Positions 1 to 12,212 of a stretch of 64,000 bases of DNA are shown here, piece after piece. The notes under the pieces are model-generated. The model saw nothing but the letters and a program-made list of their open reading frames with translations. It was not told the origin of the DNA and made no database searches. Position 1 is the first letter of the stretch, and each line of letters begins with the position of its first letter. Position numbers and translations under genes: made by a program. The stretch comes from Galeopsis tetrahit (Eukaryota; Streptophyta; Magnoliopsida; Lamiales; Lamiaceae): NCBI GenBank assembly GCA_963675135.1, contig OY776123.1:2420501-2484500 (forward strand). Direction: 5' to 3'.

Positions 1-2879
1 CACAACACAATTAGATGATAAATGACGCACGTTTAGTGCTATTTAATTAGATGATAAATATATGAAATATATACTTACTCAATGTAAGGCTGAACTTCAT
101 CACAATTCAATAACACGTACGTTTGTGCTATTTCAGCCTCTGTGTGTGTTGACCAATATCGTTCAGTGGCTTTTCCTATAGGTCGCCCCTTAGACTTGAA
201 TACAGAGAGCATGCCATCGACTTCTTGTTGCGTACCTCTACCATCGAAGTTACGTGGTTCATTCCTGATCCTCGTGTTGACATGGTCTTCAAAATAATAT
301 GAACAAAACATGCCAACCTCTTCATTCAAATACGCATTAACAATCGATGCTTCGACGTTTGCCTTCTGTTTAGCATTCCGCTTCAAGTTGTGGAGATACC
401 TAAAATTATAATAGTTAACAAATTAAAATAAGGCTCCTTATACTAAAAACTAATTAAATGAGAGAAATAGAATTGTTCACCTCTCAAATGGGTACATCCA
501 CCTGTACTGCACTGGACCACAAATCCTAGCTTCATACGCTAAGTGAACAGGTAAGTGTTCCATCGAGTCAAAGAAGCTAGGTGGGAAAAAACGTTCCAAC
601 TTACACAAAATAACTGGAATGTCTCGTTCCAAACGATTCATATCATCAACCTTGATTGTTGTAGACGTTAAATCTCTAAAAAAGAGACTTAATTCAGTGA
701 CAGCCCTCCACACATTCAGAGGAAGAAATTCTCGAAACGCAATAGGTATCAAGCGCTGCATAAAAACATGACAATCATGACTCTTCATCCCTGCAACTTT
801 GCCTTTTGTTGTGTCTATGCATCGACTCATGTTTGACACGTAGCCGTCTGGAAATCTTAACTCTTTAATCCACCTACACAATTCCTGTTTTTGTGCCTTA
901 TCTAGTGTGTAGCAAGCCTTTGGATATTTACCTGTACGGGTATCCTGTTCCAACTCATCACGGCGACAGATAGTGTTCAACTCTTCCCTGGACTTTGGAG
1001 TATCTTTCGTCTTGCCTTTTGTGTTCATGATTGTGTGAAACACATTGTCAAACACATTCTTCTCAATGTGCATGACATCCAAATTGTGTCAGAGCAATAG
1101 TGAACTCCAATATGGCAAGTCCCAAAAAATACCCTTTTTCTTCCAGTTACCAGGGATTCCTTTGTTGTGTTCTTGTGCATTTTCCTCCGTAGTTTTTTTC
1201 AAACCCGTCCACTCAATCTCATGTAACAGACTTTGTCCTGTACGATTAATAAATGTTAGAATAAATGTAACCCAAAAAAACATGTTAAAATAAATGTATA
1301 AAATACCATTTCGAAGGGGCGGTCGATTGTTTGTGACTGTTGTATTCTTCGTGAAGTCCACCTTATTCCTTCGAAATGGATGATCTCGAGGTAAAAACCT
1401 TCGGTGATTATCGAACCATGAAACTTTTCTACTCTTCGGGAGACTGAAAGCTTCAGAATATTCCATACAATACGGACAAGCTTGCTTTCCGGCTGTACTC
1501 CACCCGGACAACATAGCATATGCAGGAAAGTCGCTAATGGTCCACAATAAAGCAGCACGCATCGTGAAGTTCTGTTTCCTAGAAACATCATACGTTTGGA
1601 CTCCGTTATCCCATAGGAAGATCAAGTCTTTAATAAGAGGCTGGAGATAAACATCAAGTTTATGCTTTGGATTCGACGGACCAGGCACCAATACAGTCAG
1701 AAACATTGTTTGAGGTTTCATGCACATCCATGGAGGTAGATTATACGGAGTCAGTATCACCGGCCACAAAGAATACTTCTTTCCATAACTCCCAAACGGT
1801 GCAAAACCATCAGTACTCAAGACTAATCTCACATTCCTCGGTTCACAAGCAAATCCTGGAAACACGTTATCAAGGTGTTTCCAGGCTTCAGAGTCGGACG
1901 GATGTCTCATATCCCCAGCCTCAGTATCTTCAGAATTTCTTGCATGCCACGTCATGTGTTGAGCTGTAGCACTAGATTGAAACAATCTCATTAAACGAGG
2001 AATGATAGGAAGATAATACATCCTCTTATGTGGCACTTTCTTTTTTGTCTTGCTCGATTGACCACCTGGTCCCTTCCGTCGTGGCTCTTTGTACCGGGGA
2101 TGGCCACACATTCTACACATAAGAAGATCGCTATCGTCATCACCCCAGTATAACATGCAACCATTCACACAACAATCAATCTTCTCAACCGGCAAACCCA
2201 TATTCTTCATCAGTTGTTTGCTCTGATGAAACGTCGTAGGTACTTTATTATCGACAGGACAAATCTCACTGCATAATTGTGTCATTTGCTCATATGCTCT
2301 GTTAGATAGCTTGTTCTCCGTCTTGATAGCCATAAGTCGAGCATTAAATGACAACTGAGAATGAGAATCACACCCTGGGTACAAATCTTGATCGACTAAT
2401 TTGAGCATCTCATAAAACTGAAATGCTTCATCCGTTGGTTCCTCCTCTATATTTGACATACCGGCTTCCATCACCATTGTTTGATACATATCGGGTTCTT
2501 CCACCCCAAACTCTTGATCGTTACTGGTGCCGACATGCTCAACGTGTACTGGTTGTTCATAAATTGCAGTAGTGTAATAGTACAAGACTTGATCAAAATT
2601 ATAAGGCCACCGTTGTTCGCCATGACTTGTCCAATTATAGTAATTATCAACGAACCCATTCATAACAACGTGGCATAAGACTTCATCAATGCTTTTAAAT
2701 GATCTATTCTTACATTTCTTAGCATTACACGGACACCTAATACAATCCTCAGACATGTAATGTGGGTGTAGCTTTGCAAATTCAACAAATGACACGAGTT
2801 TATCATAAAATTCAACATTCACATTTCCTAAAACGAGCCTAGGAGTACAATACATCCACCGACGATCCGGCAAATCCAT
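1..2879 (-). pseudogene. TNP2-type CACTA transposase, nearly intact but with one nonsense codon; C-terminus off window
   Basis: TNPD/TNP2 catalyses excision and integration of CACTA elements. The first exon (2879 to about 1308) starts MDLPDRRWMY. It carries the transposase-associated domain (residues 1 to about 75, with a CPCNAKKCKN cysteine cluster) and then the Transposase_21 (TNP2) region with NGCMLYWGDDD, CRMCGHPRY and WHARN. A short intron lies at about 1240-1308. The conserved motif that usually reads LRHNLDVMHIEKN follows, but here its arginine codon is TGA at about 1087-1089, which breaks the frame. Coding then resumes (1082-477, DUF4218-type region with FFRDL), with an intron at about 400-478 and the next exon at 386-75. 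A GTAAGT donor leads off the left edge, where the DUF4216 part should lie by comparison with the copy at 14958-17257. Splice positions are by eye. Confidence 0.88.
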
Positions 2880-3005
2880 CTGTTAAACAATTTGACCAAA
2901 TTAAAATTACACACTAAAAATTAAACACTAAAAGTAAAAACTATGTAGTAAAATTACACACTAAAAAATTAAACACCAAATTAAAATTACACACTGAAAA
3001 TTAAA

Positions 3006-4654
3006 CTATGTACACTTAATTAATAGAAAATTAGGGTCGCCAACGAACTGCTGACCCAGATCGACGATGTCATCATCCTGCTGCATGGTCGGGACATAGT
3101 CTGAGGAGGCTGGGGGGGCTGAGGAGGCTGGGGGGGCGCCTGGGGGAACAGACGTCGTCGATAGAGGAGCTTGCATGGTTCTTTGATAAACCTCCTCGAT
3201 CCTCTCGTCCGACCACCCCATCTCTCGACCCATATTCACATGCATCACATGCATGAAATGGTTGAATTGTGCCATCGTCACATCAGGAGTTGGGGTGGAA
3301 GATACGGAACCCTGCGATGCCGTCTGGGACGGACCAGCGCCGGACCTGACATCAGCGCTCATACGACCAAGGCCCAGAACTCGTCCGCGGGTGGTGGGGG
3401 CAACTTCCAAATAAGCCCGGTCCACCTCCTCGACTGTAGGGGCACTGCTGGTTCCGGCTTGAGTAGGGTCGACTTGAGTTCCGATCTCGACCATCCTCCG
3501 GTTCATCTCCAACTACATAATTAATAATTTTAAATTAATAGAATAAATTATAAAAAATGTATTTAATTAAACAATTTTATTACTTACGTGTAGGTTAGTT
3601 GTGCGCCCGTATGTGGATTGCTGTGTATCAGCATTAACGGATGAGCAATGCTCATCCGGTCCAAGTGAGTGGGTACACGCCCTGTATCCCGTTCCTAATA
3701 ATTAAATTTATGTATTATATATATTAAATATATAATTAAATTTATTGAAATTAATTAAAAAATTAATAAACACTTACAATGACCATCGACTGCTCAAGGA
3801 TGGACCGGGCTCCAGTCCGATGCCTGGACATCCCACCCCCAACGTCGGATCTCCGGTTGGCCTTAGCAATCTCACACTTCCTGATGTACGCAGGATCCAG
3901 CCACTCCCTCGTCAATGAATCCCACAACACAACATCATTATCATCCTTACCCAAGCTCTGCGTCGTCCCATCGCTCCGCCATGCCATTCTCCATTTGTAC
4001 ATTAAATCCTTATACCGCTCTTGCGCCGATTTATAGAAATACTTGAACATAGCCTGGTCTGAGTACATATTCCGATCCCAAGTGGTTTGTTTCTGCACAT
4101 ATAATAAATTGTTTATTATTGAACAAATTAACAAACATTAATTAAATAATTAAGTAATTAATTACTACCTGAAATTCCTCGAAGTACGCCAACTTTTTTT
4201 GTTTTGGGACCTTCGACCAGGTAATTGCACCCGCAGAGATCGGTAAAGAGCCAAAAGCAATCGTGCATGCCCTGGAGACCTCGTTACCAGGTAACAATCT
4301 ATGACATTAATTAACAAACAAAACACATTATAAATTAAAACGAGTGCGAAATTAATTAATTATTAAACAATAAAAGTATTTAATTACTTACACTCCTCCA
4401 TCTGTAGCCCAAATGCGCTCCCGGCCATCCCGAGCAGGAACAACAGGATGGTCCCGGACAGACGAATGAGACGACGGCTGATCAGGCGACGGGTGTGGAA
4501 TGGGTGGCGGAGGCGACGATAATGGTGTTTGTAGCAGTGTAGGCGCCGGCGCCTCGGGTCTAAGTTTCGATCGACTCTTCCTCGATCGGCTACGTGACCC
4601 GGAGGCCCCGTGAGATCCCGAGCCACCAGAGGCACCAGCACCATTTCCAGTCAT
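3006..4654 (-). CDS. Ptta/En-Spm TNPA-like protein (PF03004-type), five predicted exons
   Basis: This is the first gene of element A, upstream of TNP2. TNPA-like proteins bind subterminal repeats and assist transposition. Predicted exons, minus strand: 4654-4390 (Gly/Ser/Arg start, then a Pro-rich stretch), about 4292-4170 (GNEVSRACTIAFGSLP), about 4097-3765 (the typical block with WRMAWR, WDSLTREWLDP and a basic KANRRSD), about 3697-3590 (HSLGPDEHCSSV), and 3522-3006 (REMGWSDERIEEVYQ followed by a Pro/Ala/Ser tail and stop). The exon junctions show GT/AG signals such as GTAAGT after 4390 and GTAGTA after 4170. I see no stop codon inside these exons. The start ATG is the first in the frame after the leader. 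The family name is well supported by the tryptophan pattern; exact exon edges are not. Confidence 0.75.
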
Positions 4655-4769
4655 CTATTTAATTTAAACATTTAAATTAATAAATTATATATATAATACA
4701 AATTAATTAATAATAAATTTCTTAATTTAATAAAAAATAATAATCTAATAAATTAAAATTTAATCCCTA

Positions 4770-5395
4770 AATAATAACCTATTTTAATCAATAATAACCT
4801 ATTTTAATAAATAATTTTTTATTCAATCAACAATAACTTATTTTAATAAATAATTTCCTATTTTATTCAACAATAACTAATTTCCTATTTTATTCAACAA
4901 TAACTAATTTATTCAATAATTTCCAATTTTAATTAACAATTTTCTATTTTAATTAACAATTTATAACCTAATAAATTTAGTAACAATTTTTTCTAACTTT
5001 AAAATAACAATTTCCTAATATAATTAACAAACCCCTAATTTAATCAATAATTTCATAATTAGTAAATCAACAATATTAATCAATAATTTTTTATTCAATA
5101 ACCTATTTTAATAAATATTTTTTTACTCAATCAACAATACCTAATTTAATCAATAATTTCCTATTTTATTCAACAATAACTAATTTCCTATTTTATTCAA
5201 CAATAACTAATTTCCTATTTTATTCAACAATAACTAATTTATTCAATAATTTCCAATTTTAATTAACAATCTATAACCTAATAAATTTAGTAACAATTTT
5301 TTCTAACTTTAAAATAACAATTTCCTAATATAATTAACAAAGCCCCTAATTTAATAAATAATTTCATAATTAGTAAATCAACAATATTAATCGAG
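4770..5395. repeat. AT-rich leader with a direct duplication of about 310 bp
   Basis: Between the promoter and the first exon of element A the DNA is extremely AT-rich and has no ORF. The blocks around 4800-5090 and 5100-5395 repeat each other: the phrase ATAACCTAATAAATTTAG ends at 4980 and again at 5290, an offset of 310. Inside, a roughly 30-bp unit containing TATTTTATTCAACAATAAC is itself repeated two or three times. The stretch 5400-5784 shows nothing further. It probably acts as the large 5' intron of the transposon gene. Confidence 0.7.
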
Positions 5396-5779
5396 CTAAT
5401 TATAACTTACAATATCATAATTTAATTATGTAATTAACTCCACTCCAACGTATATGCAAATTAAACAATAATATCAACTATATATATAACATCAATTATG
5501 CAAAACATGCAATATCGATCTTAACAAATCACATTAATTTATTATAAATAACTATATACATCAACTAGCTATATATAGGCAATTATCCACTTACAATATC
5601 AACTAATTAATTAGATATATCAACTACATACATTCAAAATAATTAACTATATACATCAACTACAAACAATTTCATATGAATCTATATAACAATTTAAATT
5701 AACACATGCAATTTAATTCATAATTATAGGCAATACAAATACAATATAACTTAAAAATTAATTACTAACAAATTAAGAA

Positions 5780-5960
5780 AGCGTACCGTATAGATTTTCT
5801 AATCGAGTTGAGAGAACACCTCGACAGAGCCTCTTCTTCGCGCAATAGAGGAGATAGAAATAGGGAGGAGGGATCGAGGAGGGAGGAGGGAGGAGGCAGG
5901 GGGGCTTTCTTTCTCTCGAAAGAGAAAGAAAGTAATCTGTTCTTCAGTTTATATACAAAA
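5780..5960 (-). promoter_or_regulatory. Probable promoter and 5' leader of element A
   Basis: Read on the minus strand, a TATA box (GTATATAAAC, about 5955-5946) is followed by a C/T-rich leader (CCCTCCTCC runs, 5870-5935). It ends at a candidate splice donor (CTATACG then GTACGC, about 5785). No long ORF lies in the leader. The layout matches the promoter position of other CACTA elements, just inside the subterminal repeats. It is inferred from sequence signals only. Confidence 0.55.
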
Positions 5961-6360
5961 AAAATTGCCTTTACCGACGGAAATTTCCGTCGGTAATGAC
6001 CACATTTAATCGATAAAGAGGCGGTTAGTTAATGCGGGTCGGTTACCGACGGAAATTTCCGTCGGTAATGACCACATTTAATTTTGGGAGTCGATCAAGA
6101 GGCGGTTAGTTAATGCGGGTCGGTTACCGACGAAAATTTACAATACCGACTGAAAAATCCGTCGGCCGGTGACCCAAAACCGACACCGTGTAGAGAGTTC
6201 TGAGTGTCCGTCGGCATATCCGTCGGCATTCCGTCCGGAAAGCCGACGGAAATTGAATTCCGTCGGCAGAGTCTTCTGACTTTGAATTCCGTCGGTACAG
6301 CCGTCGGAAAGGTAATCTGTCGGTATACGTCCGTCGACAAAAACGAGCGTTTTTGTAGTG
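5960..6360. repeat. CACTA subterminal repeat array and right terminus
   Basis: About a dozen direct and inverted copies of CCGTCGG or CCGACGG lie here, including a longer local duplication (TCGATAAAGAGGCGGTTAGT at about 6010 and a close copy at about 6083). The array ends in the TAGTG terminus at 6356-6360. Such arrays are binding sites for TNPA-like proteins. The same CCGTCGG motif recurs at 18955-19425 and 59430-59938. Confidence 0.85.
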
Positions 6361-6452
6361 GTTTAATTGTTCTCCATGCCTTATAACATTTAAAAGTAAG
6401 ATAGTACTGTCAATATATTTATCTTTTCTTAAAGAAAAAAGGTTTTGTCTAG

Positions 6453-6676
6453 TATGGACTCGAGTGCATGTTGTGCACTCTAGTCTAAAGAAAAGTGTAA
6501 GTTATTAAACTGAAAAATACAATACAATATTACTAAAAAGTGTAAGTCACTATAACTAAAAATATTATTATACAGTTTAATAATTGAAAAGTGCAACACC
6601 ATTTAGCAAAAGTGTAAGTCAGTAAACTGAAAAGTGCAACATAGACTAGGGTGCACAACATGCACTCGAGTCCATA
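6453..6676. mobile_element. Small inverted-repeat element, 224 bp, with 34-bp terminal inverted repeats
   Basis: The first 34 bases (6453-6486, starting TATGGACTCGAGTGCATG) are repeated in inverse orientation at 6643-6676 with one mismatch by eye. The interior is AT-rich and contains repeated AAAAGTGTAAGTCA-like phrases. No coding potential is present. I cannot see a clear target duplication, so the superfamily is open. Confidence 0.65.
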
Positions 6677-6954
6677 ACAGACCAACCCAAAAAAAAAAAA
6701 TTTTGATCAAACACGGGACGTAGAAAATAAATGGTTTGAATGAGCTGTTGTATTGTTTGAGCAAATAAGTGATACTATAAGTAGAAAGTTGTGTTATTAT
6801 ATGATTATACTCAGTAAAAAAATGAGGAAAAAAAATTATATTTAATGACATAAGGAATAGAATAAAAAAAATACAAAAAGAAAAGATTTAAATCGAATCA
6901 AGAATCTGGAAACAATGAAATGTGGGCATTCTTTTTTAGCAAATCATCCTCACA

Positions 6955-7379
6955 TAGGGGTGTAAATGAGTCGAGCCAACTCGAAACTACTCGTACTCGA
7001 CTCGAAAAAAGATTAGAATTAATTCGAGTCGAGTTTCGAGCTACTCGAATATCTGCCGAGTTCGAGCTTGTAAATACTAGGCTCGAAATTAAGGCTTGTG
7101 AACCTAATCGAACTTGAACAATATTTACTATTTTGCCACTTATATATAATTTATATTTATATACAAACAATCGAGTCGAGTTCGAGTTTATTTTAAAAAA
7201 TGTTTTACAATTAATTTTGAATATTATATAGGTAATCGAGTCAAGCTCGAATTTATCGAGTTTCTTACTTTATGCTCGACCAAGTCTAGTCGAGTTTCAA
7301 GCTTTGAGGATAACAATCAAATCGAATCGAGTTTTAAGCTCAGCACTATTCGGCTTGACCCGGCTCGTTTACACCCCTA
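6955..7379. mobile_element. hAT-type MITE, 425 bp
   Basis: Its ends are TAGGGGTGTAAATGAGTCGA and the inverse of TAGGGGTGTAAACGAGCC. TAGGGGTGTAAACGAGC-like ends with a CTCGA-rich interior are a common plant hAT MITE type. The flanks are CTCACA on the left and CTCAAA on the right, a possible decayed target duplication. A related element sits at 52420-52791. It has no coding potential. Confidence 0.7.
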
Positions 7380-8677
7380 CTCAAAATATTTCATTATATT
7401 TTTTCTCTCTCCATCACATCACCTCTAATACATTTATTTATTCTATTATATTTCTTTTAATATGTGTGCCCAAAGTTCATGAGTAGCTTTCACCGAAATG
7501 GAGGAAGTACATATTTGTAATGAAATTGAAAATGTGGACACTTTGTAAAACAATGTTAGTCATGTGATTTTACATCAATGCACCTTGCAAAGAACTATTG
7601 ACCGTTGATATTTCTTTTTATGTTGCACTTTTTAATTATAGTGAGTTACAATTTAAAATTTTTAATAAAAAATGTATTGTAGTACTTTTTTTTTATAATG
7701 ACTTACACTTTTCTAACATACACATTTTCAAAAAAAATATTACTAAAAAAACCCATTCAACCTATTCAACCTTTAGTATATAAATTTTTATACACACACA
7801 AATTATCCAATTATATATATTGTTTAAAAAAAATCCAATTATATATGGTCGGTGGCTTTCAACGATCTGCATATTAATTTTTTATACACATACAAGTTAT
7901 CCAATTATATATATTGTTTTAAAAAAATCTAATTATATATGGTCGGTGGCTTTCAACAATCTGCATATTATTTATTAAAAAAGAATAAAAAAATTATGGA
8001 TTTATCACAATAAATTAATTTGGCGCTGAAATAGATTTTTAGTAAAAAATTTGAAAATTTTGAGAACTTTATTAGCGGTAGACGTTCTCTTCTCTCATTC
8101 CGCAGGCAGAAATTAAAACCCTAGATTTCTCAATTCTCAGATCTGAATACGAGATTGCAAAAACTTAGAGTATGTGTACCTTCTTATTTTTAATCCAAAC
8201 CTTGGCCAGAAAAGAAAAACTCAACCCTTAAGTGTCTAATCCTCGGTTATTTTGGCAACACCAGGTAGTACCACACGAGAAATTCATACACAATTCATAA
8301 TCTGATGTTAGTATGATATGTGTGTAACGCGTGATATGTAATATGTTATGTGGTGCATCGATGAGACTCCTCATTCTTCTGTGAAAGATTTAAATTTCAA
8401 TTTCTCATATAAAATTGCATCGTCTAGTACAATTTTGTTGTTTGATGTTAGGATATGAAATAACTTGTTATTTAAAACTGATGTTTACATTTGATTTATC
8501 TACTTTTCACATGCACCTTGAAACCCTTCACCCATTTGTCCAACTTCTTCATTCTGAAAGAAATTGGGTCTCCGCACTGTTTTAAATGACGGGAAGACGA
8601 AGGAGGGAGATTCTCAGCGGCCAACGGTTAAAGAGCAAAGAAAGTGTTGAGCTTGTACCGTAAGATTTTTACCTCAT
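7380..8677. other. Non-coding stretch with a 94-bp tandem duplication and a leader-like segment
   Basis: Two adjacent copies of a 94-bp unit span about 7785-7972; the marker GGTCGGTGGCTTTCAAC starts at 7847 and 7941. Around 8080-8180 the sequence resembles a plant 5' leader (TCTCTTCTCTCATTCCG, then AAACCCTAG), but no ORF follows. The rest is AT-rich with no recognisable gene. Confidence 0.5.
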
Positions 8678-9274
8678 CACTACAAAAAAAGCCTGATTTT
8701 GATACCGAAATTTTGAGACGGACACCTAATCCGTCTCTAATAGATACGGATTAGATACGGATTTGTTAAAAAATCGAGATTTGAAACCGAAAATAAAACC
8801 GTCTCTCATTATAAACAGATTAGATACGACTTTTAGTTTCGAAAGTTTTAGATACGTGACTTTCAATTTCGAGAGTTTTAGATACGGATTAGATACATAT
8901 ACCACCGTATCTAAACAATCAATTTTTTCTCCCCAATATAAAACGAGATAAGGTAGTACACGAAATTTGGGATACGAAATCTAACCATCTCTAATCTGTA
9001 TCTAATTAGTCAAATGATAAAATTAAATTAAAAAATAAATCAAAAACTTATGTATATAGAGAATTGAGAATGAGAGAATATGGACGGAGTTATATTAATT
9101 TATTTACTCTTTTATTTAATTAATAAATAGTAAAAAAAATAAAAAAATCAATTAATATATCTTGTATGTATCGGATAAATATAAATGTTAGAATAATACT
9201 ATGTAGATATATTTTAGGATAGATATAGATATTATAATAATAATATTATTATATTATATCTTCAATTCCATATG

Positions 9275-9313
<39 letters not shown>

Positions 9314-10514
9314 ATTGATTTTCTAATGAAAATATTCCAAGAATTGATTCTCGTATATCAATTTTGTAGATTAAAAAAAAGGAGGTGTCATTTAATAATT
9401 TTTAAAATTTGTATAGGATTTTTAAAAAAAATTTAGATTAAAAAATAATTCTATCATCAATTTAGAAAAAGTATAAACTAATGAAAATATTCCAAGAATT
9501 GATTCTCTAATCAAAGTATGTATATCAATTTTATATGAACGTTAGATTAAAAAAAAAAGTCATTCAATAATTTTTAAAAGTTTCTAAATCTTTATAAAAC
9601 TACTATTAAGACTTATAAAGAAACTTGTATAGTATTTTATAAAAAGTTTTAGATTAAAAAATAATGCTATCATCCACTTAGAAAAAAGTATAAATACTTG
9701 AAGCATTGCTAATGGTAAAATAGTGTAAATAGTATATTAAAAGGGATAAGATCAATCGAGATAAAAATAAAAAATTATTTTGTTTCAAAATGAACTTGAA
9801 ATAAAAATTGAAAATTTTTTTATAGAAATTATTTTTATTTAGTTTTACTAAATTTGTGAAAAATACATTCTAAAGAAAATTAAACCTAATATTATGTTAT
9901 ATAATAAGTTTATATAATAAATATAGATATTATAATAATATTATGTTATATATTCTATATCTTTTATATGGAAATATATATTATATGACCATATATATAA
10001 TATATGGATTAATGACAATAATTCTTGAATTTCTTTCAAACTCGTTAACTCAAGAACGTAGGTCAATCGAAGGTGAGTCACGGCATTAATAATATTGTCT
10101 CTACCATCAAGATTGACGAGGTAAGTTGTGCATCTCAAGCCTTTATTATAATATATCAATTTACTTATCAATTCGCCTACTATAAATTACAATTATCATT
10201 TAATTTAGTAAATTATTGTATAAAAATGAGATTTATCATGCTCATACACGCATATACACATAACTAAATCAGCATGCGTCTAGAACACACATACACGTAC
10301 ACATAACTAAATTCAAGTAGGCAAACACCTTGAATCAATGTCAGTAAATTTCAAGATAATATTGACTCAATTCAGAATTCATTCAGGACTCGTTGAATAC
10401 AAATTTCATATATCCGAGTTTGTATCAAGAAAGATCGACTACCAATAAATAAAGACTGTAGTAATTAAAGTACTCAATTCAGAATTCATTCAGGACTCAA
10501 GTACACGGTATTAC

Positions 10515-10862
10515 TACCTAGTGGTTGTCCTTACCATAATGTCACAAGTTCAAAACTCAATTTTTTGAAATTTAATTTAATACCAATTTTTCTATATTTA
10601 ATTTAATTTTAGCACCGAGTACCAGTTTTTCTATATTAAGTAGTACCAGTTTTTCTATATTTAATTTAATTTTAGAATATGCGGGATGTCCCCTTAGGAA
10701 CAAAGATATAAATGGTATAGGAACAAATATATAAATTTTGTCATTCAAGTGTGTCAAGTATACTACTGCACCTATCCAGCGATATCACAGCACAACCCTA
10801 GTGGTTGTCCTTGAATTGCCTTACCATAATGTCACAAGTTCAAAACTCAATTTTTGAAATAT
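10515..10862 (+). repeat. Duplicated SINE-like pieces inside the CACTA element
   Basis: The phrase CTAGTGGTTGTCC followed by TTACCATAATGTCACAAGTT occurs at about 10519-10570 and again, slightly longer, at 10798-10860. The CTAGTGG and GTTCAAAACTC parts resemble worn pol III box A and box B of tRNA-derived SINEs. Between them, TTTTTCTATATTTAATTTAA-type phrases repeat three times (10583-10675). Confidence 0.45.
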
Positions 10863-11492
10863 AGTAACATACACTTTTCATTAAAAAACGATGATGCACT
10901 TTTCAATATACTAACATACACATTTTCAAAAAAACAAATCGATTTTTTTTTCATAGTTTGACCATTGACTGATCAACGGTCAACAGTTGACCGGTCAAGG
11001 TCCACTCAAGTACACGGTGTACTTGAGTGCACGTAACAATGAATGAATCATTGATTAGATTTAAAGGCTGCAAAGATGAATATGATGAAGAAGAAAAAGA
11101 AGAAGAAGAAGAAGATGAATATGATGAAGAAGAAAAAGAGAAGAAGAAGATGAAGATTAAACGTAATTTAATTTATTTATTTTAATTTATAAAGTAAGAT
11201 CGACTTTTACAATTGAAATTATTCAATAACAATTTTTTTTTATATATTTTTAAAGTTACAAATTAATCAATTAATTATATATGTTAAACTATTATAATAA
11301 AATAAAGTGTCTAAACTATGCATTGTTCTTAATATTTTACAGCTTATTGACGGCGGTGAGTAATTACAATTTTTAGAAATTAATAAAAAAAAATTACATT
11401 TACAAATTTAAAAGTTACAATTTGAATACACGTAAAAGAAATAAATTAATATACATATACAATTAATATTAAAAGATAAAATAAAAGAGTTA

Positions 11493-11560
11493 TCTGTCCT
11501 AGTGGCAGATGCTTAATAATAGACATTTATCCACCTGGGTTCAATTCCCATATAGACCAA
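11493..11560 (+). repeat. tRNA-derived SINE-like head
   Basis: TGTCCTAGTGG (11495-11505) fits a pol III box A and GGTTCAATTCC (11538-11548) a box B, at a spacing typical of tRNA-derived SINEs. The body cannot be delimited because a G-rich repeat follows directly. Confidence 0.5.
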
Positions 11561-11570
11561 AAAAAGGTCA

Positions 11571-11795
11571 ATTAAATAGTTGGAGAGGGGGGTGGGTGTG
11601 GGGTGGGATGGCGGGTTGGGTTCGGGCTGGGACGGTGTGGGTTTGGGTTGGGATGGTGTGGGGTGGGATTGGGATTAAGGCTTGGAATGGGGATTAAATA
11701 ATTGGAGAGGGGGTGGTTGCAGGGTAGGGTGGGATGGGTGTCGGGTCGGGTTCGGGCTTGGAATGAGGATTAAAGGCTTGGAATGGGGATTGGGT
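11571..11795 (+). repeat. G-rich minisatellite with possible G-quadruplexes
   Basis: One strand is strongly G-skewed, with runs such as GAGAGGGGGGTGGGTGTGGG. Two imperfect units of about 120 bp are visible (ATTAAATAGTTGGAGAGG near 11571 and ATTAAATAATTGGAGAGG near 11693), followed by shorter GGCTTGGAATGGGGATT repeats. It lies just inside the right subterminal array of the CACTA element. The ORF through it is a composition artefact. Confidence 0.75.
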
Positions 11796-12212
11796 TGTTA
11801 ACTCTTGGAGACGGATTTTTGCGGATTTAGAGACGACAAAATGTCGTTTCTAATTAAGAACGAAATTATAGACGGATTTTTGACCCGGATGTAAAACGGG
11901 TCGTTTATCGTTTAGATACGGATTTAGAGACGAAACGACATTTGAAACGGAATTTTGACCCGGATATAAAACGGGTCTTTCATCGTTTAGATACGCGAAT
12001 ATACGGTGTCAAATTCCGTCTCTCATTATAAACCGAAAAAACGGTCTCAAATCCGTCTCTTATTAGAAACGGAATTTAGAAAACCGTTCCTAACATTAGA
12101 TACCATGCGATTAGGAACAGATAGAAAATGGTTCCAAAATCCGTTTCTAACCTGTTTAGATACAATGTTTATGGTATCTAATTCGTTTCTAAATCTCTGT
12201 TTTTTTGTAGTG

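Larger units (their letters stand above)
1..6360 (-). mobile_element. CACTA (En/Spm) DNA transposon, 5' portion (element A)
   Basis: The right end at 6360 reads TTTTTGTAGTG, the reverse complement of a CACTACAAAAA terminus. It is followed inward by many copies of the subterminal motif CCGTCGG/CCGACGG (about 5960-6350). Read on the minus strand, the element has terminus, subterminal repeats, promoter and leader (5785-5960), a Ptta/TNPA-like gene (4654-3006) and a TNP2 transposase gene (2879 to beyond base 1). The 3' end lies left of the window, so the partner terminus and the 3-bp target duplication cannot be checked; the base triplet after the right end is GTT. A second copy of the transposase half lies at 14958-19425 in the opposite orientation. 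Family assignment rests on both proteins and the terminus and is firm. Confidence 0.9.
8678..12212 (+). mobile_element. Complete non-autonomous CACTA element, 3535 bp, target duplication CAT
   Basis: The left end is CACTACAAAAAAAGC (8678) and the right end GTTTTTTTGTAGTG (12212). The flanking triplets 8675-8677 and 12213-12215 are both CAT, the 3-bp duplication expected of CACTA elements. Subterminal arrays of a GATACGGATT/GAGACGGATT-type motif lie at 8700-9000 and 11810-12205. The interior has no transposase. It holds AT-rich filler, an (AT)n run (about 9277-9311), a GAA-rich run (about 11085-11155), SINE-like pieces and a G-rich minisatellite. Mobility would need transposase in trans. Confidence 0.9.

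Noticed and set aside
11509..11697. Gly/Trp-rich small protein
   Set aside because: It is the translation of the G-rich minisatellite.
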